Source: Leucobacter sp. 7(1)
GTDB lineage: Bacteria; Actinomycetota; Actinomycetes; Actinomycetales; Microbacteriaceae
Reading direction: 5' to 3'
NCBI RefSeq assembly: GCF_900163635.1
Contig: NZ_FUID01000026.1
Span: 1 to 64,000, forward strand
Length of the DNA stretch: 64,000 bases
Positions 34,321-42,576 of the stretch are shown piece by piece; position 1 is the first letter of the stretch, and every line of letters starts with the position of its first letter. Below the pieces are notes generated by a model. The model searched no databases and was not told the origin of the DNA. It was given only the letters and a program-made list of their open reading frames with translations. A program made the translations under genes and the position numbers.

Positions 34321-36915
34321 ATGCGGGCACCCGTCTGGAGAGGGCTCGCGGTATGTGCCACGATCCCCATTGCGTTGATGATGCTCGGCCCCGCCGCGCA
34401 CGCGGAGGAACCCGTGGGAGAAGGCCAGTCGGTCACCCTCACGGAGCGAATCGTTGAGGCCGCCGAGGCTGGGGCGACCACGCCCAGCGAGCTCTCCGCC
34501 GAGGTCGCCCTGCCCGTCGAGGGCGGCGGCAGCCTGAGCTTCGACGCGGCCGAGCGCATCGTCGCGACGGTGATCTTCGCGCAGGCCCCCACTGGCGCGG
34601 ACCGCGCGGCACTCGCCACGATCGCGGAGATCGACACCGACCTCGCCCCCTTCCCGGCCTTCACAGTACGCGTTGATCCGGCGCAGCTGGGCGCGCTCGG
34701 CTCGCTCCCCGGTGTGGTGAGCGCGGCCCCCGCACTCAGCCCGTTCACCGGCGCGGACTTCCGCGCCGAAACGCCCCGAGCTGCAACTGACGCCCCGGCG
34801 GCAGCCTGTGGGCCGATCCCGATCGAGGCGGACAGCCCGCTGCGCTCCGCGGAGGCGCGGGCGAAGTTCGGCGTCGACGGCACCGGCGTCACGGTTGGCG
34901 TGATCTCCGACTCGTTCGCCCAGGTGGCGGCACCCACCTCGTGGCAGGACGACGTGGCGTCCGGCGCGCTGCCCGGGCCGGGGAACCCGTGCGGACGCGA
35001 ATTGCCCGTTGAGGTCCTGTTTGATGGGGCTCCGGGATCGAGCGACGAGGGGCGTGCGATGGCGCAGCTCGTGCACGGCATCGCTCCGGGGGCGCGCATC
35101 CTCTTCGCGGACTCCGGGAGTAGCGACATCGAGATGGCGAACCACATCGTGGCGCTCCAGGAGGCCGGCGCCGACGTCATCGTCGACGATATCTCCTGGA
35201 CGCAGGAGACCCTGTATCAGCAGGGCTTCATCTCCGGAGCAATCGAAGAAGTGAAGTCGCGCGGCGTTGCGTACTTCACCTCGGCGGGAAACTCGAACGC
35301 CGTCGGCTCCGTTGGGGAGAGTGCCGGTCGTCCCATTTCGTCATGGAGCACCACGGCGTACCGTCCCACCGAGTGCCCGGAATGGATGGTGACCGGGGAT
35401 GATGATCCGCTGAGTGGGGCCACCGGGATCGATTGCCTCGATTTTGACCCGAGCGACTCCGTGGCGACGCCGTATGACACGCTGCACACGCTGGGGCAGC
35501 CCGGCGAGGATGACATCACGGTGCAGCCGATCGGTTCGATCGGGGAACCGCTGTTCGGGGTGACCACCAACTACGAGTGGCGGTACTACGCTGTGGATCC
35601 CGCAACCCAGGAGCCGGAACTCATCGGCCTCGTCCCGCAGATCAGCGCCGAGTTTCCCGGAATGTCCGGGAAAGTGCAGGTACCCCGGGGGGCCGAGATC
35701 CGCATGGTGATGGTGCGCACGGCGCACGATCCCGCGGCGCCGCTGCCGGCGGTCACCATCAGCTTCATGCGCGGCGGCCCCGCGTTCACCGACCGCGCCC
35801 ACCTGGGTGACGGTGTGACCGACATCGTCGGCCCGAGTACCTTTGGGCACAGCGCGGACGGATCCGGGCTGAGTATCGCGTCGCTGCACTGGGACGAACC
35901 GGAAACGGTTCGAGGCTATAGTTCGCTCGGATCTGCCACCCTGCGGTTTGAGCCCGTCAGCCTGCAGGTGCCGACGCCGTCGGCCCCGCTGCCGAACCCG
36001 GTGCGCGTGCCCACGCCGCATATTGCCGCCGTTGACGGCACGCAGACCACGTTCTTTGGTGAGGACGAAGGGGAAGGGGAGGGCCCGGAGTACCGCTTCT
36101 ATGGAACCTCCGCGGCAGCCCCGAACGCTGCTGCGATCGCCGCGCTCGGCAAGTCCTATGCCCCCAACGTCGGTGGAGCGGAGCTCAGCGCGCTGATTCA
36201 GGACACCGCGCGTGGCACCGCCGAGGGCGGTCCAGTCAACCCGTATCTCGCCGTCGGTCACTCCGACACCGACGTGTTCGGTGCCGGCATCGTGGACGCG
36301 ATGGGCCTGCTCGAAGCACTGCCCGCCGCGCCCGTCGGACCCGCCGCCCCCACCGGTCTCCGTGCGACTGACGTGACCGCGAGTGGTTTTGTGTTGGGCT
36401 GGGACTCGGTGGCCGGAGCCGCGAGCCTGCGCGTTGAGCTCCTGCCCGGAGCAGACGAGCAGGCGGCGGGTGCTGCCGGTGCCGCGGACACAAGCGCCGA
36501 TCAGGCCCCCGCACCGCTCGCAAGCGTTGAAATGCCCGCGGACGCGACGGGTCATCGTTTCACCGATCTTGCTGCGGACACGGCCTACCTGGTGCGCGTG
36601 ACCGCGGTGGGTGCCGAGGGGCAGACCGCAGCGTCGACGCTGCCAGTGCGCACGGTTGCGGCCGAGGTACCCCCGAAGCCCGAGCCGAAGCCCGAGCCAG
36701 TTGTTCCCCCGAAGCCCGAGCCGCAGAAGCAGGCGCGGGGGCCGCTGGCCCAGACCGGTGGCGGATCCGGGTTGCCGTTCATCCTGGCCGGCGGAGTGCT
36801 GCTGCTCGTGGGTGCGGCGACGATCGCTGTGGTTGCGACGCGGCGACGGTCCGCGCTTGCGCTGAGCGGCGACGCGCCCGAGGGCGCGGGTGCGCGACGC
36901 GAGGCGGGTGAATAG
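34321..36915 (+). CDS. Secreted, wall-anchored subtilase-like protease without the usual His motif
   Basis: An 864-residue surface protein. It has a signal peptide (cleavage likely after AHA, residue 28), a propeptide-like region, and a subtilase-like domain (about 185-655) with Asp197 in GVISDSF, oxyanion Asn324 in SAGN and Ser597 in GTSAAAP. The HGTHVAG motif is replaced by SDEGRAMAQLVHGIAPGA (about 241-257), so the triad His is missing and a carboxylate may stand in, as in sedolisins. A fibronectin III-like domain, a KPEP-rich stretch and the sorting signal LAQTG (809-813) plus membrane helix follow. LAxTG is the class E sortase motif. The ATG has GAGAGG 8 bases upstream; a GTG three codons earlier is less likely. 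Confidence 0.85.
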   Translation: MRAPVWRGLAVCATIPIALMMLGPAAHAEEPVGEGQSVTLTERIVEAAEAGATTPSELSAEVALPVEGGGSLSFDAAERIVATVIFAQAPTGADRAALATIAEIDTDLAPFPAFTVRVDPAQLGALGSLPGVVSAAPALSPFTGADFRAETPRAATDAPAAACGPIPIEADSPLRSAEARAKFGVDGTGVTVGVISDSFAQVAAPTSWQDDVASGALPGPGNPCGRELPVEVLFDGAPGSSDEGRAMAQLVHGIAPGARILFADSGSSDIEMANHIVALQEAGADVIVDDISWTQETLYQQGFISGAIEEVKSRGVAYFTSAGNSNAVGSVGESAGRPISSWSTTAYRPTECPEWMVTGDDDPLSGATGIDCLDFDPSDSVATPYDTLHTLGQPGEDDITVQPIGSIGEPLFGVTTNYEWRYYAVDPATQEPELIGLVPQISAEFPGMSGKVQVPRGAEIRMVMVRTAHDPAAPLPAVTISFMRGGPAFTDRAHLGDGVTDIVGPSTFGHSADGSGLSIASLHWDEPETVRGYSSLGSATLRFEPVSLQVPTPSAPLPNPVRVPTPHIAAVDGTQTTFFGEDEGEGEGPEYRFYGTSAAAPNAAAIAALGKSYAPNVGGAELSALIQDTARGTAEGGPVNPYLAVGHSDTDVFGAGIVDAMGLLEALPAAPVGPAAPTGLRATDVTASGFVLGWDSVAGAASLRVELLPGADEQAAGAAGAADTSADQAPAPLASVEMPADATGHRFTDLAADTAYLVRVTAVGAEGQTAASTLPVRTVAAEVPPKPEPKPEPVVPPKPEPQKQARGPLAQTGGGSGLPFILAGGVLLLVGAATIAVVATRRRSALALSGDAPEGAGARREAGE

Positions 36916-36920
36916 TCCGC

Positions 36921-36926
36921 TAGACT
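36921..36926 (+). promoter_or_regulatory. -10 box of the SRP RNA gene
   Basis: TAGACT ends about 6 bases before the first stem base of the SRP RNA. Confidence 0.5.
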
Positions 36927-36931
36927 AGAAC

Positions 36932-37020
36932 GGCTCCCTACGTGGCGCTATCTCGAGGAACTCCCCCAGGTCGGAAACGAAGCAAGGGTACTCGGGCTCT
37001 AGCGGGTACGTAGGGAGTCT
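36932..37020 (+). ncRNA. ffs: Signal recognition particle RNA (4.5S type)
   Basis: The stretch begins GGCTCCCTACG and ends CGTAGGGAGTC, which pair. The conserved Ffh-binding hairpin is recognisable around CCCAGGTCGGAAACGAAGCA. A T-rich tail (CTTTCTTTTCT) follows as terminator. The RNA pairs with Ffh for membrane targeting. In many actinobacteria it sits near dnaX; here dnaX is 5.5 kb away. Confidence 0.9.
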
Positions 37021-37224
37021 TTCTTTTCTCCCGCGGTCGGTCCGGAGGCCTCGGGGGCGCGTGGCTCACCCATGTCGCGCGTCGCTCACACAGTCGGAGA
37101 TTCACGGAATCCGCGGAGATTTTCTCCCTGAAACCGGGCATAGGTGCAGGATCTCCGGGGTTTCGGTGATCGCGGCCGGGCGGCCGGGCCTGGGGATCCG
37201 GGGCGCAGCTTTGGCAGACTCGCC
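37021..37224. other. Intergenic stretch after SRP RNA
   Basis: Apart from the T-rich terminator tail I see no gene or clear repeat in these 204 bases. Confidence 0.5.
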
Positions 37225-37875
37225 CTAGTGCTCGGGCCAGGCCGCCGCGAGCTTGGTCATGAGGCGGGCGAGTTCGCGCCGTTCCGCGGGGTCGAACTGT
37301 TCGAGTGCCACGAGCATGTCCGCCCGCTGTCGCCCCCGGAATCCGTGCACCGCCTGCTGGCCTGCCTCGGTGAGTCGGACGCGGGTGCGACGCGCGTCCT
37401 CCGGGTCTGCCTCTCTGACTGCGAAGTCGCGCTCGACGGCTTGCTGCACCAGGCGTGAGGCGCGAGGCTGATCGACGCCGATCCGCTCGGCGAGTTCGCT
37501 GATGCTCAGCGCCTCGGTCGCGTGTGCGAGCTGCCCGAGGAGGCGGAGGAGGGCGGGGCCGCCAAAGCCCCCGCGAGGACCGGGGCCGCCGCTGCGCCCG
37601 AAACCGGGGCCGCGGCCTGGCTCGAATCCGGGGTGCCCGCCGTTGCCGTGGGGGAGCCGTGCTCCGTGGACGTCCCGGGATTCGTGGAAGTTTCCGGGCC
37701 AGTGGGCACCTTCGGGGTCGTGGCGGCGGGGATCCCCGCCGAACTCCGGGCCGCCGGCTCGTCCGGGGCCGCCTCGGTGTCCGCGGCGACCGCGCAGCCG
37801 GGCAAGGGCAGCCACGATCTGATCGGCCTCGGGGCCGGCGTCCGCTGGCGCGGGATCGGGAACAGTGCTGGTCAT
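37225..37875 (-). CDS. MarR-family regulator with His/Gly-rich insertion
   Basis: A 216-residue protein. Residues about 30-105 are rich in Gly, His, Arg and Pro (HRGGPGRAGG and LPHGNGGHPGFEPGRG). Residues about 108-210 are a MarR winged helix (LSISELAERIGVDQPRASRLV, then DARRTRVRLTEAGQQA). TAAAAT lies 6 bases before the ATG, so the mRNA is probably leaderless. It is divergent from another MarR-like gene with a His/Gly-rich tail. The His-rich segment suggests metal binding, but that is inference. Confidence 0.82.
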   Translation of the reverse strand: MTSTVPDPAPADAGPEADQIVAALARLRGRRGHRGGPGRAGGPEFGGDPRRHDPEGAHWPGNFHESRDVHGARLPHGNGGHPGFEPGRGPGFGRSGGPGPRGGFGGPALLRLLGQLAHATEALSISELAERIGVDQPRASRLVQQAVERDFAVREADPEDARRTRVRLTEAGQQAVHGFRGRQRADMLVALEQFDPAERRELARLMTKLAAAWPEH

Positions 37876-37992
37876 GCAGATATTTTACATGCCCCTTGAC
37901 ATGCATGTGGTTTCCATGTCACACTACATATACATGCACAATGACATGCAACTCCGGCGGGAAGGACTCCCGCCCCTCGAAAGGACTTCTTC
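37876..37992. promoter_or_regulatory. Divergent control region with repeated ACATGC boxes
   Basis: Short sites of the type TGACATGCA recur: 37897-37905 and 37942-37950 direct, plus ACATGCATGT (37899-37908), CCATGTCA (37913-37920), TACATGCA and TTACATGCC. TGACATG (37897-37903) with CATGTCA (37914-37920) makes an inverted repeat. TTGACA at 37896-37901 may be a -35 box. The cluster is the likely target of the flanking MarR proteins. Confidence 0.6.
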
Positions 37993-38862
37993 ATGACGAA
38001 CTCTCATGACTTCTCAGATACTCCGGCAACTCCCGCAACTCCCGCTGCCTCGGAGCGCTCGCTCCGGTACTGGCTCAAGGCAGTGGACGCGCTCATCGCC
38101 CAGGAGCACGCTCAGCGTTTCGGGGCAGAGCGCGCGACCCGGCGGGACCTGCGGATCCTGACCGCGATCGCCGAGCCCGAGTCGGTTCCCGCCGAGCTGC
38201 GGGCCCGCCTCGACCGCGGGGGCAAGCGCGTGTTCGCGCTCGCCGAGCGCGGCTGGATCATCCGCAGCGGCGGGGGCTGGCAGCTCACCGCCGAGGGTGA
38301 GACGGCGCGTGTGCGGCTCACTACCGCCGCGCAGGAGACGCGGGACCGAGTCACCGGTGCCGCCTCCCCGGAGGACCTGGCGACCACCCGATCCACCCTC
38401 GAGGCCATCGCCCGCGAGCTCGGGTGGACCGAGGACACGCGCCTGCCCCGCCGCGGCCACCGCCACCCGCACGGCTTCCGTGGGCGTGGTGAGCGCGGCC
38501 GCTTCGGCGGGGAGCACCACCACAACGGCCATGCCCCGCGCCCGGACCACTGCTCGCACTCGGAGCGCGCGGGCGGCTGGGCCAGCGACCGCCGCGAGTG
38601 CGGCACGCCAGCGGATCACCGCACCGGGCGCGGCCGTGGCCACGGACATGGACACGGCCACGGACACGGGCACGATCAGGGATTCGGCCCTGACACCGGA
38701 TGGGGCCGCGACGCCGACTGGGGCCGCGGGCCCCGCGACGGCCACGGCGCTGACCGGGGCTTCTCGGGCCGTGGTCACGGGCACGGTGCCGGTCGCGCCG
38801 CCTTCGAGCGCGGCTACTCGGCGGGCTTCGTGGCCGGACACGGTGTTTCGGACGCGCGCTAA
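37993..38862 (+). CDS. MarR-like winged-helix protein with His/Gly-rich tail
   Basis: A 289-residue protein. Residues about 15-150 look like a MarR winged helix (LKAVDALIAQEHAQRF, ATRRDLRILTAIAE, LDRGGKRVFALAERGWI, LTAEGETARVRL). Residues about 155-289 are dominated by His, Gly and Arg, including GHGHGHGHGHGHD and HRHPHGFRGRG. The tail could bind nickel, zinc or copper. AAAGGACTTC precedes the ATG. It mirrors the divergent gene, which has its His-rich part near the N-terminus. Confidence 0.7.
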   Translation: MTNSHDFSDTPATPATPAASERSLRYWLKAVDALIAQEHAQRFGAERATRRDLRILTAIAEPESVPAELRARLDRGGKRVFALAERGWIIRSGGGWQLTAEGETARVRLTTAAQETRDRVTGAASPEDLATTRSTLEAIARELGWTEDTRLPRRGHRHPHGFRGRGERGRFGGEHHHNGHAPRPDHCSHSERAGGWASDRRECGTPADHRTGRGRGHGHGHGHGHGHDQGFGPDTGWGRDADWGRGPRDGHGADRGFSGRGHGHGAGRAAFERGYSAGFVAGHGVSDAR

Positions 38863-38917
38863 CCGGGGAGGGGCACGGTCGCGGGTGCGGACGCGCCCGG
38901 TCCAAGCTCGGACTCCT

Positions 38918-38967
38918 CGAGGGGCCGGATCAGGGGTGGAAGCCCCGATCCGGCCCCTCGCCGTTTC
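38918..38967 (+). terminator. Terminator of the His/Gly-rich gene
   Basis: A long stem (CGAGGGGCCGGATC with GATCCGGCCCCTCG, plus inner GGGG/CCCC) from 38918 to 38960 is followed by CCGTTT. Confidence 0.75.
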
Positions 38968-39074
38968 TGGTCTGTGACGAGCGCTGCGGGTGAGCTCGCT
39001 TGCGCTCCGCGACGCTGGGTGACGCTAAGCGACTTCCGATCCGTGCGAGGAGTTGCCCGCGTAGACTGACGCTT

Positions 39075-41198
39075 GTGGCAGCAAGCATCTACTTGACCTC
39101 GGCCGAGGGCCGGACCGGAAAGAGCGCCGTGGCGCTCGGTGTGCTCGACACGTTGCTCGCGGATGCCCCGCGCGTGGGCGTGTTCCGGCCCCTCATTCGA
39201 TCCGCCAGTGAGCGCGATCGCGTCCTGGATTTGTTGCACCGCAGGGCGACGGCGGATGTTCCCTACGAGGCATGCGTTGGCGTGACCTATGAGGACGCGC
39301 ACGCCGATCCGGACGCCGCGATGACCCGGATCGTGACTGCCTACCAGGAGCTCCGCGCGCACTGCGACGCGATCGTGGTCGTGGGGTCCGACTTCACCGA
39401 CGTCGCCGCGCCAACGGAGCTCGCGTTCAACGCCCGCATTGCCGCGAACCTCGACACTCCCGTCCTGCTTGTCCTGGGCGGACGGTCAAACGAGGAATCG
39501 GAATATCTCGGGCAGCAGCCCGCCCGCACGGCCGCGGAACTGGGGCAGCTCGCGGAACTGGGTCTCGCCGAGCTGCAGTCCGAACACGCCACCGTGCTTG
39601 CCGCGCTCGTGAACCGCGCGGACCCCGATCACCTGCGCGACATCGAGCGCGCGGTCACGGCCGTGCTGCCCGCAGGAGTTCCCGTCTGGGCGGTGCCTGA
39701 GGAGCTGCTGCTTGTCGCCCCGCCCGTGTCGAGCGTGATCGAGTCCGTCGGTGGCGAGCTCGTGCGCGGGTCGAGCGAGTTGCTGGCACGCGAGGCGCGC
39801 GACATCGTTGTGGCCGGAATGTCAATGGAAAACGTACTACCGCGCCTGCTCGAGGGGTCGATCGTCGTGATCGCGGCGGATCGCTCAGAGACGCTGCTTG
39901 CCGTCACCATGGCGCACGAGGCCCCGACGTTCCCGACGATTGCGGCCGTCGTGCTGAACGGCGACTTCGCCCTGCCCGCCGACGTGGAGCGGCTCCTCGA
40001 CGGCATCGATTCGACCCTCCCGATCGTCCGGACCCACACGGGCACGTTCGACACGGTGCGCCGGATCACCCGGGCACGCGGCCTGATCACGCAGGATTCG
40101 ACCGCGAAGTTCGACACCGCGCTCGCCCTCTTCGCCCAGCACGTTGACGGCGTCACGCTTCGCGAGCGGCTCCGCCTGCACTCGGGTGGGGTGCGTACCC
40201 CCGTGATGTTCGCGTATGAACTGTTTGACCGCGCCGCAGCCGCGAACGCACACATCGTGCTGCCCGAGGGCAGCGACGACCGGATCCTCCGCGCCGCGAG
40301 CACGCTCCTCTCCCGCGGCACCGCGCGGCTCACGATCCTCGGCGACACCGCCGCGATCCGAAAGCGGGGCGGCGAGCTGGGCCTGTCCATCGAAGCCGCC
40401 GAGACGATCGATCCGGCGACCTCCGAGCTGCGCGAGCGCTTCGCAGCCGAATACGCGCGGCTGCGCGCACACAAAGGCATCACGCTCGACCAGGCCCGCG
40501 AGACGATGACCGACGTCAGCTACTTCGGCACGATGATGGTGCACCTCGGGCTTGCCGACGGCATGGTGTCCGGGGCGGCGCACACAACGGCGCACACGAT
40601 CCGGCCCGGCCTCGAAATCATCAAGACGAGCCCCGGGGTATCGGTCGTGTCGAGTGTGTTTTTCATGGCCCTCTCCGACCGTGTGCTTGTCTACGGCGAT
40701 TGCGCCGTGAACCCGGACCCCACGGCGGCGCAACTTGCGGATATCGCGATCTCCTCCGCGGACACCGCCGCGCAGTTCGGCGTCGACCCCCGCGTTGCGA
40801 TGCTCTCCTACTCGACCGGTGAGTCGGGATCCGGCGCAGACGTCGACAAGGTCCGTGAGGCCACGGCGCTCGCCCGCGCGGCCCGCCCGGAACTGCTACT
40901 CGAAGGCCCGATGCAGTACGACGCTGCGAGCGATCCGGCGACCGGTGCCGCGAAAATGCCTGGCTCGGAGGTTGCTGGGCGCGCCACCGTGTTTATCTTC
41001 CCCGACCTCAACACGGGGAACAATACCTACAAGGCAGTGCAGCGATCCGCGGGTGCCGTCGCGGTCGGGCCCGTGCTGCAGGGACTCGCCAAGCCCGTGA
41101 ACGATCTCTCGCGCGGCGCGACAGTGACCGACATCCTCAACACTGTTGCGATCACGGCGGTACAGGCCGGCATGACCCGGGACGGGGTGCGCGCATGA
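39075..41198 (+). CDS. pta: Phosphate acetyltransferase
   Basis: A 707-residue long-form Pta, which interconverts acetyl-CoA and acetyl phosphate. The N-terminal P-loop-like part (IYLTSAEGRTGKSAVALGVL) and central DRTGG domain precede the catalytic PTA domain (about 370-700), with GMVSGAAHTTAHTIRPGLEI and MLSYSTGESGSGADVDKV. TAGACT lies 7 bases before the GTG start, so the mRNA is probably leaderless. It overlaps ackA by four bases (ATGA), giving a coupled acetate operon. Confidence 0.95.
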   Translation: MAASIYLTSAEGRTGKSAVALGVLDTLLADAPRVGVFRPLIRSASERDRVLDLLHRRATADVPYEACVGVTYEDAHADPDAAMTRIVTAYQELRAHCDAIVVVGSDFTDVAAPTELAFNARIAANLDTPVLLVLGGRSNEESEYLGQQPARTAAELGQLAELGLAELQSEHATVLAALVNRADPDHLRDIERAVTAVLPAGVPVWAVPEELLLVAPPVSSVIESVGGELVRGSSELLAREARDIVVAGMSMENVLPRLLEGSIVVIAADRSETLLAVTMAHEAPTFPTIAAVVLNGDFALPADVERLLDGIDSTLPIVRTHTGTFDTVRRITRARGLITQDSTAKFDTALALFAQHVDGVTLRERLRLHSGGVRTPVMFAYELFDRAAAANAHIVLPEGSDDRILRAASTLLSRGTARLTILGDTAAIRKRGGELGLSIEAAETIDPATSELRERFAAEYARLRAHKGITLDQARETMTDVSYFGTMMVHLGLADGMVSGAAHTTAHTIRPGLEIIKTSPGVSVVSSVFFMALSDRVLVYGDCAVNPDPTAAQLADIAISSADTAAQFGVDPRVAMLSYSTGESGSGADVDKVREATALARAARPELLLEGPMQYDAASDPATGAAKMPGSEVAGRATVFIFPDLNTGNNTYKAVQRSAGAVAVGPVLQGLAKPVNDLSRGATVTDILNTVAITAVQAGMTRDGVRA

Positions 41199-42379
41199 GA
41201 AACGTGCTTGTGGTGAACGCCGGGTCCTCCTCCATCAAGTATCAGCTGATTGAGGCGGAGACCGGGATTCGGCAAGCGTCCGGTCTCGTTGAACGGATCG
41301 GAGAGCCGAAGGGACGGATCCTGCACCGCGGTGCGAGCTCCGACGAACTGGAACTCACCTTTGCTGATCACACCGCGGGATTCACGGCGATGCTCGACGC
41401 GTTCGCGCGGCACGGTCTTTCCGCCCGGGACCTCGGCATCGTCGCGATCGGCCACCGTGTCGTGCAGGGCGCGGGCGAGTTCAGCGCGCCGACCCTGCTC
41501 GACGACCGGGTCACGGAGCGCATCAACGCGCTGAGCGAGTTGGCACCGCTGCACAACCCAGGCCACTACCAGGCAATTGTGGCGGCACGCGAGGTCTTCC
41601 CGGACGTGCCGCACGTCGCGGTATTCGACACCGCCTTCCACCAGACGATGCCGCCGCAGGCGACAACCTACGCGATCGACACCGCGGTGGCGGCGGAGCA
41701 TGGGATCCGGCGCTATGGCTTCCACGGGATCTCACACCAGGTCGTCTCGCGGCGCGCGGCCGAGTTCCTAGGCCGACCGGTCGCAGAGCTGCGGCAAGTT
41801 GTGCTGCACCTCGGCAACGGGGCGTCCGCGTGTGCCGTCGACCGTGGGCGTTCGGTCGATACGAGTATGGGGCTCACCCCGTTGGAGGGGCTCGTAATGG
41901 GCACCCGTTCCGGCAACATTGATCCGGGCGCGCTGCTGCACCTGATGCGCGCGGGACTCAGCCCGGACGAGGTCGACGAATTGCTGAACCAGCGCTCGGG
42001 CCTGCTGGGGCTCACCGGCACCGGGGACTTCCGGGACGTGCGCGCGGCAGCCGACCGAGGCGAGCCCGAAGCCGAGCTGGCGATTGCGGTGATGGTGCAC
42101 CGGATCCGGCACTACCTGGGGGCGTTCTTCGTGTCGCTTGGCGGGGCCGACGCGGTCGTGTTCACCGCGGGCGTGGGCGAGAACAACGCCGCGCTTCGTG
42201 CCGACGTGTGCGCGGGCCTCGAGTGGCTCGGGGTCCGGATCGACCCGGCACGAAACCTGGCGGTGAGTGGCGAAGCGCGGCGCATCAGCACTGATGACTC
42301 CCCGGTGGCGGTCCTTGTCGTCCCCACGGACGAGGAAGCGGAGATTGCGCGCCAGACCTGGGACCTCGTCACGGCATAG
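41195..42379 (+). CDS. ackA: Acetate kinase
   Basis: A 394-residue ASKHA-fold kinase that makes ATP and acetate from acetyl phosphate. The signature VLVVNAGSSSIKYQL at the N-terminus, HRVVQGAG, YGFHGISHQ and HLGNGAS are all present. The ATG overlaps the pta stop. Length is normal. Confidence 0.97.
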   Translation: MRNVLVVNAGSSSIKYQLIEAETGIRQASGLVERIGEPKGRILHRGASSDELELTFADHTAGFTAMLDAFARHGLSARDLGIVAIGHRVVQGAGEFSAPTLLDDRVTERINALSELAPLHNPGHYQAIVAAREVFPDVPHVAVFDTAFHQTMPPQATTYAIDTAVAAEHGIRRYGFHGISHQVVSRRAAEFLGRPVAELRQVVLHLGNGASACAVDRGRSVDTSMGLTPLEGLVMGTRSGNIDPGALLHLMRAGLSPDEVDELLNQRSGLLGLTGTGDFRDVRAAADRGEPEAELAIAVMVHRIRHYLGAFFVSLGGADAVVFTAGVGENNAALRADVCAGLEWLGVRIDPARNLAVSGEARRISTDDSPVAVLVVPTDEEAEIARQTWDLVTA

Positions 42380-42436
42380 CCCGCGCGGGTGCTGGCCCAC
42401 CCGCCGGGCGCCCGCGCCGGTCCACCCCGCCTAAAC

Positions 42437-42505
42437 TGACGGAAATTATCTAGCACGACGGATTCTTCGCGGAATTTCGCTCACTTTGGGGAAAATGCAT
42501 CAGGG
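42437..42505 (+). repeat. 69-bp dispersed element, copy D
   Basis: It aligns without gaps to copy A, with strong identity in GGAAATTATCT, TTCGCGGAATTTC and the CTCACTTTGG section. This is the only copy between codirectional genes (ackA and dnaX). Confidence 0.7.
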
Positions 42506-42576
42506 TAGGTGAGGGCGGCCGCGTGGGTTCGGCCGCTCGGGGGCGATTGTCGGGGGTCACGGGTAGCATGGACCCC

